This document shows, one piece after another, positions 9,190 to 16,753 of a stretch of 64,000 bases of DNA. Location: assembly GCF_001440405.1 (NCBI RefSeq), contig NZ_LLXX01000033.1:13417-77416 (forward strand), given 5' to 3'. The DNA comes from Bradyrhizobium valentinum (lineage in GTDB: Bacteria; Pseudomonadota; Alphaproteobacteria; Rhizobiales; Xanthobacteraceae). The position numbers were made by a program, and so were the translations under genes. The first letter of the stretch is position 1. Each line of letters begins with the position of its first letter. The notes under the pieces were generated by a model. The model worked only from the letters and a program-made list of their open reading frames with translations. It did not search any database and was not told the DNA's origin.

Positions 9190-10068
9190 TTGGGCGAATG
9201 GGTTGGGGTAGCGATCGCACTTGTCTCGAGCAGCCTCGGCGGCAGCGCGGCAGCGATTACGCGTTATCTCGCGGGCAATGCCGATCCGATCACGCTTGCC
9301 ATCCTGCGATGGGGCATCGGCTTCTGTTGTGTGCTGCCGGCGGCGCTCTTGTTGAAGGCGCGATGGCCGCGCCGCAGCGATTGGCCCGCTGTCGCTGCCC
9401 TCGGCTTCTGTTTCTTCGGCGTGTTTTTCGTCCTCTACAATATCGCGATGACGTTCACGACCGCCGCGCGCGCCTCGCTCGCGCTGGCGACGCTGCCGCT
9501 GCACACCATGGTGGTCGGCGCAATACTCGGCATCGAGCCGCTGACGAAGCGGAAATCGATCGGCGTCTGTATTGCGGTGCTCGGCGTCATCGCTGCGCTC
9601 GCTACCGGATTGTCAGCCGCCCCGCCGGGCGCGTGGCGCGGCGAACTGATCATGACCGCCGCTGTGCTCTGCATGGCGTTCTACAACGTCTGGTCCCGCC
9701 CGTTTATCCAGCGCTCCAGCGCGCTCGGTTTCCTCACCGTCGGCATGGGGACGGGTGCCGCGGCGCTGATCCTGGTCGGATCGCTGACCGGCAGTGTCGC
9801 GGCCTTGAGCCAGTTGGGAACGCCGCAATGGATCGCGGGCGTTTATCTCGGCGTCGCCGGAGGTGCGCTCGCGTTCATCCTGTGGGTGCTGGCGCTCGAG
9901 CGGGCATCGCCGACGCGCGTCGCCAACACCATGACGGTCAATCCGGTTGCCGCGGGCCTGCTCGCCACGCAGCTCGTCGGCGAGCCGATCACGCCTAACC
10001 TGGTTATTGGGCTGGTCGCCGTATTTGCGGGCATCTGGATCGCAACGTCCGAGATCAAGAAGCCGTAG
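9190..10068 (+). CDS. DMT-superfamily EamA permease
   Basis: This 292-residue protein has ten predicted hydrophobic helices in two EamA repeats (about residues 5-138 and 152-288), e.g. PITLAILRWGIGFCCVLPAA and the second-repeat end ALAFILWVLALERASPTRVA. The family exports metabolites or amino acids; the substrate is unknown. The TTG start at 9190 is preceded by GGGAAGGGTGGGCGG. It is convergent with the arsenic minus unit, with 11 bp between stops. Confidence 0.85.
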   Translation: MGEWVGVAIALVSSSLGGSAAAITRYLAGNADPITLAILRWGIGFCCVLPAALLLKARWPRRSDWPAVAALGFCFFGVFFVLYNIAMTFTTAARASLALATLPLHTMVVGAILGIEPLTKRKSIGVCIAVLGVIAALATGLSAAPPGAWRGELIMTAAVLCMAFYNVWSRPFIQRSSALGFLTVGMGTGAAALILVGSLTGSVAALSQLGTPQWIAGVYLGVAGGALAFILWVLALERASPTRVANTMTVNPVAAGLLATQLVGEPITPNLVIGLVAVFAGIWIATSEIKKP

Positions 10069-10079
10069 CTTCGCACGCC

Positions 10080-10475
10080 TCACGCCGCAGCAATCGCTTC
10101 GATCTCGATCAGGAAATCCGGACCGTACAGCTTCGATACCTCGACCAGCGTCACGGCGGGCGCCGCCGGCGGCGTCACCGAGGCGAAGAAGCGGTTTCGG
10201 GCTTCGCGGTAGGGTCCGAGATTATCCATGTCGGTGAGGAATACCGTGAGCTTGACGAGATTGGCCGGCGTGCACCGGCTGGCCTCCAGGGCAATCGTGA
10301 GGTTTCGAAACACCTGCTCCGCCTGGGCTGCAAAATCATTCCTGCCGATCACATTGCCATCGCGATCGAGCGCGGTCTGGCCGGCGATGAAAATGATGCG
10401 GCCCGCCTTCACCTCGACGATCTGCGAATAACCGGGCGGCGTTCCCAGGTCGGGCGGATTGATGCAGGTGATCAT
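10080..10475 (-). CDS. RidA/YjgF family protein, last gene of the arsenic minus unit
   Basis: This 131-residue RidA-fold protein contains VEVKAGRIIFIAGQTALD near the N-terminus and the conserved C-terminal segment VTLVEVSKLYGPDFLIEIEA. Classic RidA keeps an arginine near position 105 that binds the carboxylate; that residue is not obvious here (PAVTLVEVSKLY), so imine deaminase activity is uncertain. The ATG at 10475 follows the upstream MFS stop by one base and is nine bases after AGGAGG. It sits in a tight cluster with the arsenic genes, although RidA is not a known arsenic function. Confidence 0.8.
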   Translation of the reverse strand: MITCINPPDLGTPPGYSQIVEVKAGRIIFIAGQTALDRDGNVIGRNDFAAQAEQVFRNLTIALEASRCTPANLVKLTVFLTDMDNLGPYREARNRFFASVTPPAAPAVTLVEVSKLYGPDFLIEIEAIAAA

Positions 10476-10476
10476 T

Positions 10477-11655
10477 TCAGACATCCTCCTCTTTCGTCAC
10501 GCTTCGAGGTGGCGGTGCGCGTAGCAGCATCAGCGCCAGCAGCGCGGAGAGCGACAGCGCCGACGACACGATCAGGATTCGGCTGCCCATGATGTCGATC
10601 AAGAGGCTGAACGCCAGCGGCGCGCCGGCCTGCGCGATCCGCGCCGGGGCGCCGATGATCCCCAGGCGATAGGCATAGTTTTTCGGTCCGAAGATCGCGA
10701 GCGGCATCGTGCCGCGCGCAATCGTTAGGATACCGTTGCCGGTGCCGTGGAAGACGGCAAAGACGCTCGCCGCGCCGCCGCCCAATAATCCAATGATGGC
10801 CGCGCCGATCGGGTGGGTGAGGCAGGCGAGCCGCCCCGACACCAGCGGGTGATACCGCGACAGAAAGCTCGCCTCGAAGATACGTGCCGCCACCTGCGAT
10901 GGGCCGATCAGCGCGCCGGCGGCGACCGCCTGCAGCGAGGTCGCGCCGGCGGATTCGAGAATGCGCGGCAGATGTGCGGCCATCGCGCCGGTGACGCTCC
11001 AGGCGGCGGCAAAGGCAAACGCCAGCAGGATCATGGTGCGGTCGAGCGGGATGTGCGGCTTGACCGCGGAAGCAATCGCAGCCTTTGCGCCCGCGACCTG
11101 TGGCAGCATCAGCCAGTTGATCGGCAGGCCGATCAGTATGTGTGCCGCCGCCCACGCAAAGCAGGTGTTGCGCCAGCCGATCGTCTCCAGCCCCCACGCG
11201 GTCAGCGGCCACCCCACGGTGGAGGCGAAGCCAGCGATCAGGGTGATGCCGGTGATCGAGCGCCGCGCCGCGTCGCCGTAGATGCGGCCGAGTGCGCCGA
11301 AGGCGGCGTCGTAGAGGCCCGCACCCATGCCGATGCCGAGCAGGAGCCAGGCTGTGAGCAGAACAGGTATCGAATAGGTGAAGCCGAGCAGCGCCAGTCC
11401 CGCGGCCAGCACCAGGTTGGAAAGCGACAGCACGGACCGGCCGCCGACCAGATCGATCTGCCGGCCGATGCGCGGCCCGAGCATGGCCGAGATGACAAGC
11501 GAGGCCGAGAAGGCGGCAAAGATCCAGTTCGGGGAAACGCCGAGATCGCGCGCGATCGGATCGGCGAGGATCGCGGGCAGGTAATAGCTCGAGGCCCAGG
11601 CCAGCGTCTGCGTCGTGCCGAGCGCGACAATGATGGAAAACTGGTTGCGGTTCAC
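10477..11655 (-). CDS. MFS transporter, second of two in the arsenic unit
   Basis: This 392-residue MFS protein has about 12 helices. The start is a GTG whose last two bases are shared with the TGA of the preceding MFS gene (GTGA), so the two are coupled. It opens QFSIIVALGTTQTLAWASSY, a pattern I associate with YbfB/YjiJ-like or oxalate-formate-like MFS carriers. The conserved A-loop region reads GPRIGRQIDLVGGR. Because of its place behind arsR1 and the flavoprotein, efflux of an arsenic-containing product is the working inference. It is not ArsB or Acr3. Confidence 0.82.
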   Translation of the reverse strand: MNRNQFSIIVALGTTQTLAWASSYYLPAILADPIARDLGVSPNWIFAAFSASLVISAMLGPRIGRQIDLVGGRSVLSLSNLVLAAGLALLGFTYSIPVLLTAWLLLGIGMGAGLYDAAFGALGRIYGDAARRSITGITLIAGFASTVGWPLTAWGLETIGWRNTCFAWAAAHILIGLPINWLMLPQVAGAKAAIASAVKPHIPLDRTMILLAFAFAAAWSVTGAMAAHLPRILESAGATSLQAVAAGALIGPSQVAARIFEASFLSRYHPLVSGRLACLTHPIGAAIIGLLGGGAASVFAVFHGTGNGILTIARGTMPLAIFGPKNYAYRLGIIGAPARIAQAGAPLAFSLLIDIMGSRILIVSSALSLSALLALMLLRAPPPRSVTKEEDV

Positions 11656-12848
11656 TGCGTCTCTCTTCTCGACCAATAGAGCGCCACCGGCCCAAGCAGG
11701 ATGCCTGCCGCCAGTACCGAAAATGCCGCCATCCAGGCCGATGAGTTTTGCGGCCCACCCGCCGCGTCCAGCGCAACACCGACCGCCCAGGCGCCAAACG
11801 CGGAAAGGCTGAAGCCGACGGTGGAATGCATCGCCATGGTCGCGCCGCGATAGCTGGGATCGGCGGCCATCGACATGCCCGAGGTCAATGCGCCGGAATC
11901 GGCGGGCACCGTGATGGCGTAGACCAGAACAAGCGGCAGCAGCAGCCACGGCGATTTGTCGGCGAGCATGCCGATCAAAAGGGCCACCGTGGCGGAGGCG
12001 AGCATCACGGCTGATATGGCGCGGTGGCGACCGAACCTGAGCGCGAATTCATTGCCGAGGATGCTGGCGGGCATAGCGAGCACGGAGAATACCACGCTGA
12101 CAACGATCGGCGTCAGGATTGAAGCGTCCGAGCTCCTTGCCGCCACGAACGTCCAGAATGCCACGATCCAGGTCCTGATCCCGTACAGTTCGAAGCAGTG
12201 CGCGCCGTAGCCGAGAACAAATCCCATGGCGTTGCGATTCTGGAGCACCGGCGCGAAATCCAGTAGACGGCCCGGCGCCGGCGCCGGCTTGACCGGCCGC
12301 AACAGCAAGCAGACGGCGAACATGATCAGCGGTCCGGCGGCGGTGACGAAAAATGCGCTGCGCCAGCCCCAGGCTTCCGCAACGAGTTGGGAAACCAGAA
12401 ACGACAGGCCGACACCGAACGAGAAGCTCGACGTGTAGAGCGTGATCGCGCGCGATGAATCGCCCGGCGCGAGACGATCGGTCAGCGCCTTGAGGCCCGG
12501 CATATAAGCGCCGGCAAAGCCCATGCCGGCCATCGCGTTGAAGAGCGCACCCGACCACAGGCCGGTCGCAAACAGGCCGAACAGCAAGGTGCCGAGCGCG
12601 CTCAGCGCCGAGCCTGCGATCAGTATTCTGCGCGCGTCGATACGATCGGTCAGCGTTGCCAGTACCGGCACGGTCAGCATGTAGCCGGCGGCGCCCGAGC
12701 CCGCCAGCAGGCCCGCCTGCGCCCCGCTCAAATGCCATTCCGGAATCAGGAACGCCGCAAGAATGGAAGGCACGACGACGTGCGGAAGCAGGCTGCCAAG
12801 CTGCCCGACGCATATCGCGACGATGACGGAGCGTCCCTCCAGAAAAAT
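11652..12848 (-). CDS. MFS transporter, first of two in the arsenic unit; likely ATT start
   Basis: This MFS protein is 398 residues if it starts at the ATT at 12848. From there the frame reads FLEGRSVIVAICVGQLGSLL, which supplies a complete first membrane helix. The first ordinary start is GTG at 12773, which would cut helix 1. No ATG, GTG or TTG lies between the in-frame stop at 12861-12863 and 12773. AGGGAG lies eight bases before the ATT, and the ATT is six bases after the flavoprotein stop. The family includes carriers tied to arsenic gene clusters (ArsJ, ArsK); the substrate here is unproven. It overlaps the next MFS gene by 4 bp. Confidence 0.8.
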   Translation of the reverse strand: MFLEGRSVIVAICVGQLGSLLPHVVVPSILAAFLIPEWHLSGAQAGLLAGSGAAGYMLTVPVLATLTDRIDARRILIAGSALSALGTLLFGLFATGLWSGALFNAMAGMGFAGAYMPGLKALTDRLAPGDSSRAITLYTSSFSFGVGLSFLVSQLVAEAWGWRSAFFVTAAGPLIMFAVCLLLRPVKPAPAPGRLLDFAPVLQNRNAMGFVLGYGAHCFELYGIRTWIVAFWTFVAARSSDASILTPIVVSVVFSVLAMPASILGNEFALRFGRHRAISAVMLASATVALLIGMLADKSPWLLLPLVLVYAITVPADSGALTSGMSMAADPSYRGATMAMHSTVGFSLSAFGAWAVGVALDAAGGPQNSSAWMAAFSVLAAGILLGPVALYWSRRETQ

Positions 12849-12853
12849 TCCGG

Positions 12854-14227
12854 CTACTCCCTATTGGATGCGCAACCGCATCCCGTCTTGCCTTGCTGCT
12901 TTGCTTTCTCATCCGCGACGCAACAAGCGTCAACATCTGATAATGCAGGGCCGCCGCAGCAATTGCTGGCATCTGGCGCAAGCGAGCGGCTGCAGACGCC
13001 GGTCTCGGGCAACACCAGCTCGACCCGCTCCGCGGCCGCGCGGTCGCCGGCGATGTCGGCGGCGATCGAGCGCACCTGTTCGTATCCCGTGAGCATCAGG
13101 AAGGTCGGCGCGCGGCCGTAGGATTTCATGCCGGCGAAATAGAAGCCGGGTTCGTCCTGCGCCAGCTCGCGCGCGCCGTGCGGCCGCACCGTGCCGCAGC
13201 TATGTTCGTTGGGATCGATCAGCGGCGCCAGCGCGAGCGGACATTCGATCGCCGGATCGAGCTGGATGCGCAGCTCGCGCACGAAGTCGAGTTCCGGTCG
13301 GAAGCCGGTCGCCACGATCAGTTCATCGACCACGGCCTGGCGCGCGCTGCAGGCGGAGACAGCGCCGACGATGAGGCGAGGGCCGTCGGCGATGACATGC
13401 GAAACGCGAAATCCGCTCTCCAGCTTGATCCGGCCCGCCGTCACCAATGCCGCGAAAGCCGCACCCAGTTCGCCGCGGGCCACCAGCTTGTCGTTCGCAC
13501 CACCGCCGAAAGCCTTGGCAGGATCGCTGCCGCGCAGCAGCCAGACCGGCCGCGTCCCCGGCGCCTGTTCGGCCAGTTTTGCCAGATCGGTCAGCGTGCC
13601 GATTGCGGAATGCCCGGATCCCAGCACTGCGACGATCTTGCCGGCATAGCGCGCGCGGTCGCTGCCGAGCACGTCCGGCATGCCATAGGCGATCCGGTCC
13701 GCGGCATTTTTCTCGCCGATGGCGGGAAGACCATTGGCGCCCGCCGGGTTCGGCGAATGCCAGGTACCGGAGGCATCGATAACCGCATCGGCCTTGAGGA
13801 GTTTCGGGCCTTGCCCGTTCTGGTACCGGATTTCAAACGGGGCGGCCTCGCGGCCCCTGGTCTTGAGCTTGTCGAAGCCTGCACGGCTGATCCCGGTGAC
13901 GCGGCTCGAGGTGCGGATGTGAGGCTCGAGCGCGGCGTGGGCCGCAAGCGGTTCGAGATAGCGCTCGACCATTTCGGCGCCGGTTGGGTACTGACCGGGC
14001 TCGGGAGAATTCCATCCCGATGTCGCCAGCAGCCGCGTCGCGGCCTTGTCCATGTTGTACTCCCAGGGCGAGAATAGCTGGACGTGGCTCCATTGCCGCA
14101 TGGCGTGGCCGACATTGTCGCCGGCTTCCAGCACGATCGGCTCGAGGCCGCGCTCCAGCACATGGGCGGCGGCGGCAAGGCCGACCGGCCCGCCTCCGAT
14201 AATCGCGACGGTCTTGCCTCCGGTCAT
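12854..14227 (-). CDS. ArsO-like FAD/NAD(P)-binding monooxygenase with Cys-rich tail
   Basis: This 457-residue flavoprotein has an FAD Rossmann motif GGGPVG at residues 11-16 and an NAD(P) site VAVLGSGHSAIGTL near 205. A later ATGFRPELDF completes the fold seen in flavin monooxygenases and ArsO-type proteins. The last ~50 residues carry seven cysteines (412, 423, 424, 435, 436, 450, 452) in CC and CGC pairs, a likely soft-metal or As(III)-binding tail. The ATG at 14227 has GGGAG six bases upstream. An operator-like motif at 14245-14259 lies just upstream. Oxidation or trafficking of an arsenical is inferred from context. Confidence 0.8.
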   Translation of the reverse strand: MTGGKTVAIIGGGPVGLAAAAHVLERGLEPIVLEAGDNVGHAMRQWSHVQLFSPWEYNMDKAATRLLATSGWNSPEPGQYPTGAEMVERYLEPLAAHAALEPHIRTSSRVTGISRAGFDKLKTRGREAAPFEIRYQNGQGPKLLKADAVIDASGTWHSPNPAGANGLPAIGEKNAADRIAYGMPDVLGSDRARYAGKIVAVLGSGHSAIGTLTDLAKLAEQAPGTRPVWLLRGSDPAKAFGGGANDKLVARGELGAAFAALVTAGRIKLESGFRVSHVIADGPRLIVGAVSACSARQAVVDELIVATGFRPELDFVRELRIQLDPAIECPLALAPLIDPNEHSCGTVRPHGARELAQDEPGFYFAGMKSYGRAPTFLMLTGYEQVRSIAADIAGDRAAAERVELVLPETGVCSRSLAPDASNCCGGPALSDVDACCVADEKAKQQGKTGCGCASNRE

Positions 14228-14244
14228 GACGTTCTCCCATGAAA

Positions 14245-14259
14245 CTAGAAATATCGAAA
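14245..14259. promoter_or_regulatory. Putative ArsR operator before the flavoprotein gene
   Basis: CTAGAAATATCGAAA lies in the 55-bp gap between arsR1 and the flavoprotein gene. It closely matches CTAGAATGATCGAAA at 14643-14657, upstream of arsR1 itself (13 of 15 bases in the same orientation). Two matching sites at two start regions of one unit suggest a shared ArsR-type operator. Confidence 0.5.
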
Positions 14260-14282
14260 TAGAAATCAAAAAGCGCGGCGCT

Positions 14283-14600
14283 CTAGGCCGCGGTCTTGGT
14301 ATCAGTGGGTTCGGCGCTCTCGGTGCAGCACTCCGCGACCAGAAAGCCCACAAGCTCCCGCATCACTTCGTAATTGGCGTGGCAGATCAGCGTGGTCGCA
14401 TCGCGCACCTGGGTCACAAGGCCCACCACCACCAGCGCCTTGATGTGGTGGGAGAGGGTGGAGGGCGCGATTTTCAGCTTCTCCTGCAGGCGGCCGACCG
14501 CAAGGCCAGCGCCTCCTGCGCGGATCAGCGCGCGATAGATTTTTAGCCGGGTCGGATTGCCCAGCGCTTCGAGATGGGCGGCCGCGTCATCGAGTTTCAT
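14283..14600 (-). CDS. arsR: ArsR-family regulator 1 of the arsenic island
   Basis: This 105-residue winged-helix repressor contains HLEALGNPTRLKIYRALIRA and the recognition helix region IAPSTLSHHIKALVVVGLVT. Cysteines sit in ICHANYEV and in a C-terminal ECC pair, a plausible As(III) site, though not the classical alpha-3 CVC motif. The ATG at 14600 gives the usual ArsR length; a GTG at 14615 would add five residues. It heads the leftward unit and is divergent from arsR2 across about 120 bp holding operator-like sites. Confidence 0.85.
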   Translation of the reverse strand: MKLDDAAAHLEALGNPTRLKIYRALIRAGGAGLAVGRLQEKLKIAPSTLSHHIKALVVVGLVTQVRDATTLICHANYEVMRELVGFLVAECCTESAEPTDTKTAA

Positions 14601-14642
14601 AGGCCATCGTCTCACTCGAATCCGAATCCGTCAACGGTATTT

Positions 14643-14657
14643 CTAGAATGATCGAAA
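14643..14657. promoter_or_regulatory. Putative ArsR operator before arsR1
   Basis: CTAGAATGATCGAAA lies 42 bp upstream of the arsR1 start and matches the 14245-14259 site. Its position between the two divergent arsR genes fits autoregulation of arsR1. Confidence 0.5.
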
Positions 14658-14700
14658 CAGACCGGGGTTGCATCCTTGCCGCCGGAGTTGACATGGAACG

Positions 14701-14724
14701 ATATATCGATAAGTCTGGATATAT
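14701..14724. promoter_or_regulatory. Putative ArsR2 operator overlapping the arsR2 start
   Basis: ATATATC (14701-14707) and GATATAT (14718-14724) form a perfect 7-bp inverted repeat with a 10-nt spacer, next to TTGACA at 14688-14693. The right arm overlaps the ATG of arsR2 at 14723. This layout fits an autoregulatory ArsR/SmtB operator that blocks polymerase. Confidence 0.5.
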
Positions 14725-15085
14725 GGAATCAGAACAGGCCATTCTCGCGCTGGCCGCGCTCGCCCAATCCACCCGCCTCGAGGTGTTTCGGCTGCTGGCG
14801 AAGCACGAACCCGAAGGGCTTGCCGCCGGCGATATCGCCAAAAAACTGGCGGTGCCGCAAAACACCATGTCTTCGCATCTGGGGATCCTGTCCCGCGCGG
14901 GACTGGTGACGGCGCGGCGCTTTAGCCGTTCGATCGTCTATCGCGCCGATCTTAGGGCTTTTCAGGCCGTGGTCTTGTTCATGCTGCGCGATTGCTGCGA
15001 CGGGCGGCCCGAGATCTGCGGGCCGCTGATCGAAGACCTCACGCCTTGTTGTCCACCGAAGACAAGGAGGAAAGCTCATGCCTGA
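14723..15085 (+). CDS. arsR: ArsR-family regulator 2 of the arsenic island
   Basis: This 120-residue ArsR/SmtB repressor begins ESEQAILALAALAQSTRLEV and has the helix-turn-helix AVPQNTMSSHLGILSRAGLV. The C-terminal region carries clustered cysteines (DCCDGRPEICG..TPCC), suited to As(III) sensing at the C-terminal end rather than in the recognition helix. The start at 14723 matches family length. A GGAG-preceded ATG at 14693 is the alternative and would place the operator inside the coding region. It overlaps the following arsenate reductase and leads the rightward unit. Confidence 0.85.
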   Translation: MESEQAILALAALAQSTRLEVFRLLAKHEPEGLAAGDIAKKLAVPQNTMSSHLGILSRAGLVTARRFSRSIVYRADLRAFQAVVLFMLRDCCDGRPEICGPLIEDLTPCCPPKTRRKAHA

Positions 15086-15617
15086 ACGCATCTACAACGT
15101 GCTCTTCCTGTGCACCGGAAACACCGCGCGATCGATCCTGGCGGAATCGATCCTGCGCAAGGAGGGACGCCGCAACTTCCGCGCCTTTTCCGCGGGCAGC
15201 CAGCCAAAAGGGACGGTCAATCCATTTGCAATCAAGGTGCTCAACCGCCTCGATTATCCGACGGACGGACTGCGCTCGAAGAGCTGGGAAGAGTTCGCGC
15301 GCAGCGATGCGCCCGTGATGGATTTCGTCTTTACGGTTTGCGACAACGCGGCCGGCGAGTCCTGTCCGATATGGCCGGGACAGCCGATGACGGCGCATTG
15401 GGGCATTGAGGACCCTGCCGCAGTCGAGGGCACCGACATCGAGAAGGAAGCGGCGTTCGTCGAGGCGTTCCGTTATCTCAAGAATCGAATTGCCGCCTTC
15501 ACCAGCCTGCCGCTGGAAAGCATCGACCAGCTATCGCTTGGGACCAAGCTGCGCGACATTGGCCGCGGCGACGGCGCAACCTCAGGCCAGGGAGGGCTAG
15601 CTGGTGAACGAATTTGA
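15078..15617 (+). CDS. arsC: Arsenate reductase, low-molecular-weight phosphatase (thioredoxin) type
   Basis: This 179-residue protein has the PTPase P-loop C12-TGNTAR-S19 in VLFLCTGNTARSILAESIL. The expected later cysteine occurs in FVFTVCDNAAGESCPIWPG. These features mark the LMW-PTP-fold arsenate reductases that turn arsenate into arsenite using thioredoxin. The C-terminus has an unusual Gly-rich extension of about 20 residues after the core. ATG at 15078 with GGAGG upstream; it overlaps arsR2 by 8 bp. Confidence 0.88.
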   Translation: MPERIYNVLFLCTGNTARSILAESILRKEGRRNFRAFSAGSQPKGTVNPFAIKVLNRLDYPTDGLRSKSWEEFARSDAPVMDFVFTVCDNAAGESCPIWPGQPMTAHWGIEDPAAVEGTDIEKEAAFVEAFRYLKNRIAAFTSLPLESIDQLSLGTKLRDIGRGDGATSGQGGLAGERI

Positions 15618-16302
15618 TCTGCCACGCCGGCTCGCCGCTGAAGCCCTCGGGACCGCGCTGCTGGTTGCGACCGTGGTCGGCTCCGGCATCATGGCCGAGA
15701 GCCTAACCAAGGACGTCGCGCTGGCGCTGCTCGGCAATACGCTGCCGACCGGCGCGATCCTGGTGGTTCTCATCACCATTCTCGGGCCCGTTTCGGGAGC
15801 GCATTTCAATCCGGCGGTATCGCTGGTGTTTGCATTGAAGCGCGAGCTGACGCCGCGCGACACGCTTGCTTACATCCTTGCGCAAATCGCCGGCGGCATT
15901 GCCGGGACCATGATCGCGCACGCGATGTTCGCGCTGCCCTTGATCGATGCCTCGCTGAAAATGCGAACCGGCGGGGCGCAATGGTTCGCGGAGGGCGTCG
16001 CCGCCTTCGGCCTGGTCGCCACCATATTGGGTGGCATCAGGTTCAACCGCGCCGCCGTGCCGTGGCTGGTGGGCCTCTACATCACCGCGGCCTACTGGTT
16101 CACGGCGTCCACCTCGTTCGCCAATCCGGCGGTAGCGATCGCCCGCTCGATGACCAATACGTTTTCCGGCATCCGGCCCGCCGACCTTCCCGGTTTCATC
16201 ATTGCCGAAACAAGCGGGGCGCTCGTCGCGTTGCTATTCATGGGCTGGCTGCTCAGCGGAAAAAGCTGGGCAAGCGCAGCAATGAAGGAGGCGCGGCCAT
16301 GA
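15604..16302 (+). CDS. aqpS: Aquaglyceroporin, AqpS-like arsenite channel
   Basis: This 232-residue MIP-family channel has about six helices. Both half-helix signatures are intact: GAHFNPAVS near residue 65 and SFANPAVAIARSMT near 175. In Sinorhizobium meliloti, AqpS in an ars operon lets arsenite leave the cell down its gradient after ArsC reduces arsenate. Here it sits between two arsenate reductase genes, which fits that role. GTG start at 15604 with GGGAGGG seven bases upstream; it overlaps the upstream arsC. Confidence 0.88.
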   Translation: MNEFDLPRRLAAEALGTALLVATVVGSGIMAESLTKDVALALLGNTLPTGAILVVLITILGPVSGAHFNPAVSLVFALKRELTPRDTLAYILAQIAGGIAGTMIAHAMFALPLIDASLKMRTGGAQWFAEGVAAFGLVATILGGIRFNRAAVPWLVGLYITAAYWFTASTSFANPAVAIARSMTNTFSGIRPADLPGFIIAETSGALVALLFMGWLLSGKSWASAAMKEARP

Positions 16303-16706
16303 CCGTCACGATCTATCACAATCCCGCCTGCGGCACCTCGCGCAACACGCTGGCGATGATCCGGCAGAGCGGCGAAGAGCCCGAGGTGATCGAGTATCTG
16401 AAGAGCCCGCCGAGCCGCGCACGGCTGGTCGACCTAATCAAGGCGTCGGGCCTCTCGCCGCGCGAACTCCTCCGCGAGAAGGGCACGCCCTATGCCGAGC
16501 TTGGCCTCGCCGATCCGAAGTGGAGCGATGACGAGCTGATCGACTTCATGATCGCGCATCCGATCCTGATCAACCGGCCGATCGTGGTGACGCCGAAGGG
16601 CGTCCGGCTGTGCCGTCCCTCGGAGTTGGTGCTCGACCTGCTCGATAACCCCGTGCAGTCCTTCGTGAAAGAAGACGGCGAGGCAGTGACGCGCGCCAAG
16701 GGTTGA
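16299..16706 (+). CDS. arsC: Arsenate reductase, glutaredoxin type
   Basis: This 135-residue ArsC/Spx-fold protein has the catalytic cysteine in YHNPACGTSRNTL (C11) and the conserved block HPILINRPIVVTPKGVRLCRP. It uses glutathione and glutaredoxin, unlike the LMW-phosphatase enzyme two genes upstream. ATG at 16299 overlaps the aqpS stop (ATGA) and has AAGGAG eight bases upstream. It closes the rightward arsenic unit. Confidence 0.93.
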   Translation: MTVTIYHNPACGTSRNTLAMIRQSGEEPEVIEYLKSPPSRARLVDLIKASGLSPRELLREKGTPYAELGLADPKWSDDELIDFMIAHPILINRPIVVTPKGVRLCRPSELVLDLLDNPVQSFVKEDGEAVTRAKG

Positions 16707-16753
16707 AGCGCACGAGCCTTCCACCCGTCACCATTGCGCGGCATAATAGCCGC

